From: Streptomyces sp. H39-S7
GTDB taxonomy: Bacteria > Actinomycetota > Actinomycetes > Streptomycetales > Streptomycetaceae
Assembly (NCBI RefSeq): GCF_027158205.1
Contig: NZ_JAPVLU010000023.1
Coordinates: forward strand, 62,001 to 126,000
DNA length: 64,000 bases
Direction of reading: 5' to 3'
Position 1 is the stretch's first letter. Each line of letters begins with the position of its first letter. Under the pieces are notes generated by a model. It searched no databases, had not been told where the DNA came from, and saw nothing but the letters and a program-made list of their open reading frames with translations. Below, piece by piece: positions 26,738-33,485 of this stretch. The position numbers and the translations under genes are program-made.

Positions 26738-27030
26738 CCGCCGCGGGCGTGGTGGACCAGCGCGATCAGGCTCAGCTGCAGGCGTGAGACGCCGCCCAGC
26801 TTGAAGCGCAGGCTGGCGACGTGCAGTTTCACCGTGCGTTCCGTGATGCCCAGTTCGGCGGCGAGCTCCCGGTTCGAGGCGCCGTCCCGCAGGCTCAGCA
26901 GCACCTCGTGCTCACGGCCCGTCAGATCCGGGATCAGCCGCAGCCCCGCCAGGACCGCGCTGCCGTAGGGGTGGGCGTCCTCCCGCGGTCCGGTCCCGCA
27001 GACCTCGCACACCGGGCAGAGCAGATGCAC
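26515..27030 (-). CDS. LuxR-type helix-turn-helix regulator with an N-terminal Cys motif
   Basis: 171 residues from a GTG at 27030, preceded by GGGGGG with 6-nt spacing. The LuxR DNA-binding domain is clear: LTGREHEVL, then GASNRELAAELGITERTVKLHV as the helix-turn-helix. The N-terminus has a CPVCEVCG cysteine cluster that could bind metal. Downstream of the HTH, the frame runs on for about 235 bases antisense to the end of the imidazolonepropionase-like gene, giving a Pro/Ala/Thr-rich tail of doubtful function. The HTH core itself (about 26750-26930) lies outside that overlap and is well supported. Target unknown. Confidence 0.7.
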   Translation of the reverse strand: MHLLCPVCEVCGTGPREDAHPYGSAVLAGLRLIPDLTGREHEVLLSLRDGASNRELAAELGITERTVKLHVASLRFKLGGVSRLQLSLIALVHHARGGHALRCTSRPPATVATQPPPASNTARSARPPVTSSGGTDPAGTLTRPPRAAAARRAGSVRYPSTTAVAPSRKRA

Positions 27031-27137
27031 GGATTCCCCCCGGAAGCGTGGACTGGAGCACAAGGAAGGCTATATCAGCCCCACTCGGCCCAACAGTGAA
27101 TCGGCCATCACCGCCGCCGGATCAGCCCCTCGGCCCG

Positions 27138-28118
27138 TCAGCCCACCAGCGAGTCGGCCAGCCGCATACGCGCCTGCTGCTGGTCCTTGAAGGTCTTCAG
27201 CGTTTCCGCGTTCTTCTCGATCAGCGCCTTCTGATAGGCGGACTCGACGGTGAACCAGACGCCCACGAGGTTCACCTGCCGCTTGCAGGCGACGTCGGAG
27301 GTGGCGACGGTGACCGCCTGCGGGCCCGACAGATCGGTCAGCTTCAGGGCGGTCGGCACACCCAGCGGCGACGGGACGCGGTAGCCGTGCCCGGCCATGC
27401 AGGCCGACCACTCCCGGACCGCCCCCACCACCCGGGAGTCCTGCCGCGACCGCTCGTTGGCCTCGACGTTGAGGTTCTGCGGGAACGTGATGTCGACGGC
27501 GGCGGCGTCGGGCGCGTAGAGCCGGAGCCCCGACTCGCCCGCGCAGCCCGCGACGGGGATCTTGACGCCGTTGACGACACCGGTGTTCTTCCCGGACGTC
27601 CTGGCCTTCTCCGCCTCCTCCAGGTTGCCCGGGAGGGACTTGGGGTCCAGGTCGGGCGGCCCGTCGAGGACCAGGGACTCATTGGTGCCACTGGCGGGGC
27701 GCGGGGCGCGGACCGGGGTCTGCCGCGGCGGGTCGCCGTAGCCGTAGCGGGCCGCCAGGGCCGGGCTGGACAGGCCGTAGCGGCGGCCGTTCTCGCCGTA
27801 GGCGTCCGTGGCCGTGGTGGAGTCCGGTGCGGTGTAGCGGAAGCCGTAGCGCCGCATGCACTGGTCGATCAGGATGTTCTGGGCCTTCTGCAGCTCCTGC
27901 CGCTGCTCCGCCGCGACGAGGTAGTCGTCCAGGGGGAACGTCAGCCCGTTGCTGTCGAGCAGCGCCGGCGGCGTGCCGACCGCCGGCTCCGCCCGGTCCC
28001 CGGACTTCCCCCCGTCGGACGCCGCGCCGGAGGCGGATCCGCAACCCGTGAGCCCCGTCAGGAGAACGGCGAGCAGGGCGAGGCAGGCGGCGGGTGCGGC
28101 GGCACGGCGGCTGGACAT
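27138..28118 (-). CDS. Secreted lipoprotein of unknown function
   Basis: 326 residues with a lipoprotein signal peptide: basic start, hydrophobic core, lipobox LTGC at about residues 23-26. The mature part is Gln/Arg-rich and contains cysteines in CMRRYGFRY and CMAGHGYRV contexts. The CM-x-x-x-G-Y/F motif also appears (as CMREHGI) in the smaller lipoprotein at 28718. A conserved VESAYQKALIEKN region near the end is helical. It lies downstream of the I36-like protein gene on the same strand, opposite the MacAB-like export genes. It probably works at the outer face of the membrane; function not recognised. Confidence 0.8.
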   Translation of the reverse strand: MSSRRAAAPAACLALLAVLLTGLTGCGSASGAASDGGKSGDRAEPAVGTPPALLDSNGLTFPLDDYLVAAEQRQELQKAQNILIDQCMRRYGFRYTAPDSTTATDAYGENGRRYGLSSPALAARYGYGDPPRQTPVRAPRPASGTNESLVLDGPPDLDPKSLPGNLEEAEKARTSGKNTGVVNGVKIPVAGCAGESGLRLYAPDAAAVDITFPQNLNVEANERSRQDSRVVGAVREWSACMAGHGYRVPSPLGVPTALKLTDLSGPQAVTVATSDVACKRQVNLVGVWFTVESAYQKALIEKNAETLKTFKDQQQARMRLADSLVG

Positions 28119-28175
28119 CTGCGGACTCCGGGTGACGGCGGGGGTGCGGGCCTGGCGGGATCTGTCGGGCAGGGC

Positions 28176-28580
28176 CTAGCCTGGGTTGGCGGACGAGATC
28201 TTGTTCTTGAAGTTGGTGCTGGCGTTGCTCCACGTGTACGCCGGGATCCATCCGTGGACGCCGGAGCGGTACGCGTCGGTCCAGACGCTCCACGTCTGCG
28301 CGTCCCGGTTCCAGTACGACTCGGTGTTGTCGTTGGGCGAGATGCTGGTGTTGGCGGCGTACCGGTCGCCGGCGAAGTTGTTGCCCGCGTAGTAGAGGTC
28401 GAAGAGCAGGTTGGTGCGGTTCTGGGCGTAGTAGAGGCCCAGTTCACCCGGCTCCAGGGTGCCGTCCTTGCCCAGGGCGTCGGCGGGCCCCGCGCAGACG
28501 AGCGAGGCGGTGCCGAGCGCGGCCAGGGCCAGGGTGGTGGCGAGTGTCCGGCGGAGAGCGGTGCGGTTGACGTGCGTCAT
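28176..28580 (-). CDS. Small secreted protein, peptidase inhibitor I36 / crystallin-like
   Basis: 134 residues with a signal peptide (cut probably after PADA, about residue 35) and a mature domain of about 95 residues rich in Tyr, Asn and Trp. The pattern, with GLYYAQNRTNLLFDLYYAGNNF at the start, NDNTESYWNRD in the middle and NFKNKISSA at the end, resembles the beta/gamma-crystallin-like I36 family (SMI/streptomycete metalloprotease inhibitors). Cysteines typical of some members are absent. GGGAGGA precedes the ATG. It is divergent from the lipoprotein at 28718 across an operator-like dyad. Confidence 0.7.
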   Translation of the reverse strand: MTHVNRTALRRTLATTLALAALGTASLVCAGPADALGKDGTLEPGELGLYYAQNRTNLLFDLYYAGNNFAGDRYAANTSISPNDNTESYWNRDAQTWSVWTDAYRSGVHGWIPAYTWSNASTNFKNKISSANPG

Positions 28581-28660
28581 GCGGCGTTCCTCCCTGATGC
28601 GTGGTGCGTGCGGTGGCCGCGATGGCGGCGCACTATGCGACCAGAGGTAAACGCGTTGTC

Positions 28661-28684
28661 TCTACTGTCCTTTGGGACAGTAGA
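28661..28684. promoter_or_regulatory. Perfect 10+4+10 dyad between divergent secreted-protein genes
   Basis: Arms TCTACTGTCC and GGACAGTAGA flank TTTG without a mismatch. It lies 81 bp before the start at 28580 (minus) and 34 bp before the GTG at 28718 (plus), where it would cover the -35 region of a TACGCT -10-like box at 28704-28709. This is the expected shape of a binding site for a dimeric repressor controlling both genes. The binder is unknown. Confidence 0.6.
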
Positions 28685-28717
28685 GCGGATGTTCGACGAC
28701 GGCTACGCTGATCGATC

Positions 28718-29092
28718 GTGCCCAGCGCAGACCGGACTCCGTTCCGTACCTTCCGCCGCCCGATCCCGCTGCTCCTGCCCGCGCTGCTGACCGTGGCGCT
28801 GGGTCTCGGCGGGTGCTCCACGGACTCCGGGAGCGCGGGTGACGGCAAGCCACGCAAGAGCGGCACCACCACGAGCGACCCCATCCCACCGGCTTTCCTG
28901 GCGGCGCTGCGGCAGGAGACGAAGTGCATGCGGGAGCACGGGATCGCGGACTATCCGGACCCCAGCCCGACGAACGGCGAGTTCACGTACCCCGCCGCGC
29001 TCGGCGAGAAGCTCAAGCTGGACCCGGCCACCGCCGCCATCTGGCACACCTGCCAGGCGAAGTCCGGCGGCGACGGGATCCAGGGTGGCTGA
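28718..29092 (+). CDS. Small lipoprotein, first gene of a MacAB-like export operon
   Basis: 124 residues from a GTG. It has a lipoprotein signal with lipobox GGC (about residues 31-33), a Gly/Ser/Lys linker, then a helical domain with two cysteines in TKCMREHGIADYPDP and IWHTCQ. No Shine-Dalgarno is visible, and a TACGCT box ends 9 bases before the GTG, so the message may be leaderless. The stop overlaps the start of the next gene by eight bases. Similar small CM-motif lipoproteins accompany MacAB-like transporters in actinobacteria. It may capture or hand over the export substrate; this is inferred. Confidence 0.8.
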   Translation: MPSADRTPFRTFRRPIPLLLPALLTVALGLGGCSTDSGSAGDGKPRKSGTTTSDPIPPAFLAALRQETKCMREHGIADYPDPSPTNGEFTYPAALGEKLKLDPATAAIWHTCQAKSGGDGIQGG

Positions 29093-30641
29093 CGCTCCCG
29101 CACCGCTCCTGGCCCGGCGCCGCCTCTGGGTGATCGCCGTCGCGGTGGGCGCTCTGGCGGTCTCCGGCTCGGCCGCCGGCGCGTCGCTGGTCATCAAGTC
29201 GCCCGGCCAGGCCGCCGCGGAGCGCGCGGCACCCGCCCCCGACCTGCTGACCGCGCCGGTGGAGCGCCGGGTGCTCAAGGACTCGGTGATCCTGCGCGGC
29301 ACGGTGCGGGCCGGGCAGTCGGTGGACGTCTCACCCTCCGTCACGCCGGGGGAGGGAACCGGTACCCCGGTCGTGACGAAGCTGCTGGTGGCTCCCCGCG
29401 CGATGGTGACCGACGGCAAGGTGCTGCTGGAGGTGTCCGGGCGGCCGGTGTTCGCCCTGCGCGGCGCGCTGCCGGTGTACCGGGACCTGAAACCGGGCGC
29501 GACCGGCGGCGACGTCGCCCAACTGCAGCGCTCCCTCGCGGAACTCGGCCACCGGTCGGGGGACGACCCCGCCGGGACCTTCGGACCCGGGACGAAGGCG
29601 GCGCTGACGGGGTTCTACGCCTCGATCGGCTACGACCCGCTGCCGGCCCACACGGACGGCGGAGCGGCGGTGAAGGCGGCGCGGGACGCCGTGGTCGCGG
29701 CCGAACGCGCCCTCCAGGACGCGCAGGACGCCCAGGACGAGATGGCCGCGGCGAACGAGCCGTTCCTGTCCCCGACCGCGAAGCCGGGAGGCGGCGGCCG
29801 CGCGACCGGGAACCCGTCGGCCGGGAAGCCCGCCACCGGCAAGGCCGCCAAGCGGGCCGTGCAGCGGGCCCGGGAGGACCTGGGCAGCGCGCGGACGGAC
29901 CTCGCGGCGGTCCTCACCACCGACGGACCGATGCTGCCGGCGGGCGAAGTGGTCTACCTGGACGGCTTTCCGGCCCGGGTGGACGCCATCCCCGCGCACG
30001 TGGGGTCGAAGGTGTCGGGGTCCGCGGTCATGACCGTGTCGGCCGGGGCGCTGGTGGTGCGGGGCACGCTGCAGGAGTACCAGAAGGGGCTGGTACGGCC
30101 TGGGCAGCGGGTCCAGATCCTGTCGGAGGTCAGCGGGGTGACCGCGACGGCGACCGTGGTCTCGGTCGCCACGACGGTCGACAGCGGGCAGGCGGCGGGA
30201 GCCACGTCGCAGGACCAGCAGATCCAGCAGGGCCAGCAGGGCCAGCAGGGCCAGAGCCAGGACCAGCAGTCGCAGGAGCAGGGCGGCCCCTCGGGGCAGC
30301 GCGGCTATCCGCTGGTGGTCCGCCCCGACCAGCCGCTGGACCCGCAACTCGCCGGGCAGGACGTCCGGCTGACCGTCGAGGCCGCCTCGACCGACGGTAT
30401 GGCGCTCGTCGTCCCCGTCACCGCGATCTCGGCCGGCGCGGACGGCCGCACGGTCGTCACGGTCGTCGCGAAGGCGGGCGCGCAGCGCCGGGTGGAGGTC
30501 CGGCCGGGCACGACCGGGGACGGCTTCGTGGAGGTCGTCCCGGTGGGGAGCGGCGCGCTGGCGGAAGGCGACCGGGTCGTCACCGGGGTCAAGGGCGCCC
30601 CGGCCAAAGGTGCGTCCGAGGGCGCCTCCAGTGGCAGCTGA
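29085..30641 (+). CDS. Membrane-fusion (HlyD/MacA-like) protein with a peptidoglycan-binding domain
   Basis: 518 residues from the GTG at 29085. One N-terminal membrane helix (about 12-34), then HlyD-like beta strands, a PG_binding_1-type insert (GATGGDVAQLQRSLAELGHRSGDDPAGTFGPGTKAALTGFY region), an Ala-rich coiled coil (about 200-280), and the remaining barrel parts with LDGFPARVDAI. A Gln-rich low-complexity loop, made of three 9-bp repeats, interrupts the barrel. MacA-like adaptors stabilise MacB-type permeases; the wall-binding insert would hold the assembly in the Gram-positive wall. The next gene, encoding the ATPase, starts 11 bases before this stop. Confidence 0.85.
   Translation: MADAPAPLLARRRLWVIAVAVGALAVSGSAAGASLVIKSPGQAAAERAAPAPDLLTAPVERRVLKDSVILRGTVRAGQSVDVSPSVTPGEGTGTPVVTKLLVAPRAMVTDGKVLLEVSGRPVFALRGALPVYRDLKPGATGGDVAQLQRSLAELGHRSGDDPAGTFGPGTKAALTGFYASIGYDPLPAHTDGGAAVKAARDAVVAAERALQDAQDAQDEMAAANEPFLSPTAKPGGGGRATGNPSAGKPATGKAAKRAVQRAREDLGSARTDLAAVLTTDGPMLPAGEVVYLDGFPARVDAIPAHVGSKVSGSAVMTVSAGALVVRGTLQEYQKGLVRPGQRVQILSEVSGVTATATVVSVATTVDSGQAAGATSQDQQIQQGQQGQQGQSQDQQSQEQGGPSGQRGYPLVVRPDQPLDPQLAGQDVRLTVEAASTDGMALVVPVTAISAGADGRTVVTVVAKAGAQRRVEVRPGTTGDGFVEVVPVGSGALAEGDRVVTGVKGAPAKGASEGASSGS
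30225..30251 (+). repeat. Three tandem 9-bp units in a Gln-rich loop
   Basis: CAGCAGGGC is repeated three times in frame, coding Gln-Gln-Gly, inside the membrane-fusion protein. The surrounding 70 bases are similarly Gln-rich. Repeat number is likely to vary among strains. Confidence 0.7.
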
Positions 30642-31338
30642 GGTACTCCCGGCCTCGATTCCCGCGGTCATCGAACTGCGGCGGGCGGGGCTCACCTACC
30701 CGGGGCCGCCGCCGGTCGCCGCGCTCACCGACTGCGACCTGACCGTCGGAGCGGGCGAGTTCGTCACCGTCGTCGGGCCCTCCGGCTCGGGCAAGTCCAC
30801 CTTCCTCAACATCGTGGGCCTGCTCGACGTGCCCACCTCCGGCAGCTACCTGCTCGACGGCATCGACACCGGCGCGCTCAAGGACGCCGACCGCACCGCG
30901 CTGCGCGGCCGGCGCATCGGGTTCGTCTTCCAGTCCTTCCACCTCCTGCCGTACCGCACCGCCGTCGAGAACGTCCGGCTCGCCCTGCTGTACAGCGGCG
31001 TGCCGCGCGCCGAGTCCCACGAGCGGGCCCGGGAGGCGCTGGCCAGGGTGGGTCTCGACCACCGGCTGGACGCCGTGCCCACCCGGCTCTCCGGCGGTGA
31101 GCAGCAGCGGGTGGCCATCGCGCGGGCCCTGGTGTCCAAGCCGTCGCTGCTGCTCTGCGACGAGCCGACCGGCAACCTCGACACCGCCACTGCGGGCGCG
31201 ATCCTGGGCCTGCTCGACGAGTTGCACGCCGACGGCATGACGGTCGTCGTGATCACCCACGACCCGCTGGTGGCCGCCCGCGGCGCGCGCGCCCTCGCGA
31301 TCCGCGACGGCGTGCTGACCGAACGGGCCGCGGTGTGA
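30631..31338 (+). CDS. ABC transporter ATP-binding protein, MacB/LolD type
   Basis: About 235 residues from the GTG at 30631, which overlaps the preceding stop and has GAGGG 10 nt upstream; a GTG at 30610 is an alternative. Walker A GPSGSGKST, signature LSGGEQQR, Walker B LLLCDEPTGNLD and the switch His (VITHD) are all intact. The NLD after Walker B marks the MacB/LolD/FtsE group that drives mechanotransmission rather than transmembrane solute passage. It works with the permease whose start overlaps its stop by four bases. Confidence 0.93.
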   Translation: MAAEVLPASIPAVIELRRAGLTYPGPPPVAALTDCDLTVGAGEFVTVVGPSGSGKSTFLNIVGLLDVPTSGSYLLDGIDTGALKDADRTALRGRRIGFVFQSFHLLPYRTAVENVRLALLYSGVPRAESHERAREALARVGLDHRLDAVPTRLSGGEQQRVAIARALVSKPSLLLCDEPTGNLDTATAGAILGLLDELHADGMTVVVITHDPLVAARGARALAIRDGVLTERAAV

Positions 31339-32594
31339 GGTGGAGGTTCGGTGCGGGCCGCGGGGGGCGCGAACGGTGTCCCGTCGAGCCGTCCGTGCTC
31401 CCGCCGCGCGAGCTGCTCTCCGAGTCGCTCGCCGGGATGCTGCAGCGCCCCGGCCGCTCCGTGCTCACCGCGCTCGGCACGGTCCTCGGCGTCGGCACCT
31501 TCGTGGCGATCCTCGGACTGACGGCCACCACGTCCTCGCAGATCGACTCCCGCTTCGACCTGCTCACCGCGACCGAGGTGACGATCGAGGACGTCAGCAT
31601 CCAGCAGAACGCGTTCGCGGGCCCGGTCTTCCCGGCCGACGCCGACGACCGGATCGGCCGGCTCGGCGGCGTGGAGCACGCGGGGGTGTACTGGGCGGTG
31701 CACCCCGCCGGCAGCGCCACCGTCCGCTCCTCGCCCGTGGGCGCGGCCTCCGACGGCGAGGAGATCGGCATCGTCGCCGCGTCCCCCGGCGCGCTCCTCG
31801 CGGCGGACCCGCACCTCGCGCAGGGCAGGCTCTACGACGACTACCTGTCGCGGAGCGCGCAGCCGGTCGTCGTGATCGGCTCGGGCATCGCCGCCCGCCT
31901 CGGCATCACCACGCTGGAGACGTATCCGGCGGTCTTCATCGGCGACCAGCCGTTCACCGTGGTCGGGATCATCGACGACACCCGCCGCAAGGCCGACCTC
32001 CTGCTGTCGGTGATCGTGCCGCGCACCACCGCCGAGCGGGTCTGGGGCCCGCCGAAGGGCGGCGACGCCAGGATGCTGGTCGCCACCCGGATCGGCGCCG
32101 CGGGACAGATCGCCGACGAGGCCCCGACCGCGCTGCGCCCGGACCACCCCGAGTACCTGAAGGCCGTCCCGCCGCCCGACCCCCGCACGCTGCGCGGCAC
32201 CGTCACGGGCGACCTCAACCAGCTCTTCCTCCTCCTCGCGGCGATCTGCCTCGTCATCGGGGCCGTGGGCATCGCCAACACCACGCTGGTCGCCGTCCTG
32301 GAACGCACCGGCGAGATCGGGCTGCGCCGCGCCCTCGGGGCGCGGGGCCGGCACATCACCGCCCAGTTCCTGGCGGAGTCCGGCGCCCTCGGGGCGCTGG
32401 GCGGGCTGGTGGGCACCGGCCTCGGCGGCCTCACGGTCGTGATCGTCGCCGTCGCACGGGACTGGACGCCCGTCGTCCATCCGGCGACAGTCGTCGTCGC
32501 CCCGGTGATCGGTCTGCTCACGGGCCTGCTCGCCGGCCTCTACCCGGCCCTGCGGGCCTCGCGGATCCAGCCCGCGGAGGCCCTGCGCCGCTGA
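31335..32594 (+). CDS. ABC transporter permease, MacB/FtsX type
   Basis: 419 residues with the MacB layout: one N-terminal membrane helix, a large extracytoplasmic MacB-periplasmic-core-like domain (about 60-280), then three C-terminal helices. The FtsX motif GEIGLRRALGARGRHI is between helix 2 and 3. The GTG start lies in the GTGA overlap with the ATPase gene. With the adaptor and lipoprotein upstream it forms a complete four-gene export unit, probably for a peptide, lipid or antimicrobial. The substrate is not deducible. Confidence 0.92.
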   Translation: MRWRFGAGRGGRERCPVEPSVLPPRELLSESLAGMLQRPGRSVLTALGTVLGVGTFVAILGLTATTSSQIDSRFDLLTATEVTIEDVSIQQNAFAGPVFPADADDRIGRLGGVEHAGVYWAVHPAGSATVRSSPVGAASDGEEIGIVAASPGALLAADPHLAQGRLYDDYLSRSAQPVVVIGSGIAARLGITTLETYPAVFIGDQPFTVVGIIDDTRRKADLLLSVIVPRTTAERVWGPPKGGDARMLVATRIGAAGQIADEAPTALRPDHPEYLKAVPPPDPRTLRGTVTGDLNQLFLLLAAICLVIGAVGIANTTLVAVLERTGEIGLRRALGARGRHITAQFLAESGALGALGGLVGTGLGGLTVVIVAVARDWTPVVHPATVVVAPVIGLLTGLLAGLYPALRASRIQPAEALRR

Positions 32595-32658
32595 CCGGCG
32601 GGTGCTCCTGCGGGTGGCCGCTGCGGGGGCGGCCGGGCGCGGGGTGGAGAATGGGCCC

Positions 32659-33357
32659 GTGACCCGAGCCTCCCTGGAAAAGCAGCCGCACGAAGTCGCC
32701 GCGATGTTCGACGACGTAGCCGCCAAGTACGACCTGACGAACGACGTGCTGTCCCTCGGCCAGGCCCGGCTGTGGCGCAAGGCCGTCGCGCAGGCCCTCG
32801 ACGTCCGGCCCGGCGAGCGCGTGCTCGACCTCGGTGCCGGCACCGGCACCTCCTCACTGCCCTTCGTCGAGGCGGGCGCCCAGGTCGTCCCGTGCGACTT
32901 CTCCGTCGGCATGCTGCGCGAGGGCAAGAAGCGCCACCCGTCCCTGCCGCTCACGGCGGGCGACGCGACCAGGCTGCCGTTCGCCGACGGCGTCTTCGAC
33001 GCGGTCACCATCTCCTTCGCGCTGCGCAACGTGCACGACACGGACGCGGGCCTGCGCGAGATGCTGCGCGTCACCAAGCCGGGCGGGCGGGTCGTGATCT
33101 GCGAGTTCAGCAGCCCGACGTTCAAGCCGTTCCGCACCGTCTACACCGAGTACCTGATGCGGGCCCTGCCGCCGGTCGCGACCGCCGTGAGCAGCAACCC
33201 GGACGCGTACGTCTACCTCGCCGAGTCGATCCGCGCCTGGCCCGACCAGGCGGCGCTCGCCTCCCGGCTCCAGGGGGCCGGCTGGTCCAAGGTCGCCTGG
33301 CGCAACCTCACCGGCGGTGTCGTCGCGCTGCACCGGGCGGCCAAGATCGGTCAATAG
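32659..33357 (+). CDS. menG: Demethylmenaquinone methyltransferase (MenG/UbiE)
   Basis: 232 residues from the GTG at 32659. Class I SAM-dependent methyltransferase: motif I VLDLGAGTGTSS at 55-66. The UbiE/MenG signatures are VAAKYDLTNDVLSLGQ near the N-terminus and FALRNVHDTDAGLREMLRVTKPGGRVVICEFS in the middle. It adds the last methyl group to the naphthoquinone ring, making menaquinone. It starts 64 bp after the permease gene. mqnA and mqnC in the same window supply earlier steps. Confidence 0.95.
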   Translation: MTRASLEKQPHEVAAMFDDVAAKYDLTNDVLSLGQARLWRKAVAQALDVRPGERVLDLGAGTGTSSLPFVEAGAQVVPCDFSVGMLREGKKRHPSLPLTAGDATRLPFADGVFDAVTISFALRNVHDTDAGLREMLRVTKPGGRVVICEFSSPTFKPFRTVYTEYLMRALPPVATAVSSNPDAYVYLAESIRAWPDQAALASRLQGAGWSKVAWRNLTGGVVALHRAAKIGQ

Positions 33358-33432
33358 CCGCGCAGTTGTGAGGGCGGTGACAATAAACTCCGGGGTCTGA
33401 ACGAGGACGGCGGTCTCGACGGCCGTTCCCCG

Positions 33433-33452
33433 ACGGCTGTTCCCACAGCCGT
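33433..33452. repeat. Perfect 8-bp inverted repeat before the zinc-ribbon membrane protein gene
   Basis: ACGGCTGT and ACAGCCGT flank TCCC, 33 bp before the ATG at 33486 and 75 bp after the menG stop. It could be a weak terminator for menG or part of the leader of the next gene. Related CGACGGCNGTTCCC strings repeat nearby. Confidence 0.4.
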
Positions 33453-33485
33453 CCCGACACCCGTTCCCGACCTCCGGAGTGCCCC

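Noticed and set aside
29331..30695. Minus-strand frame of 454 codons opposite the membrane-fusion gene
   Set aside because: Antisense shadow with Arg/His/Asp-rich sequence and no start signals.
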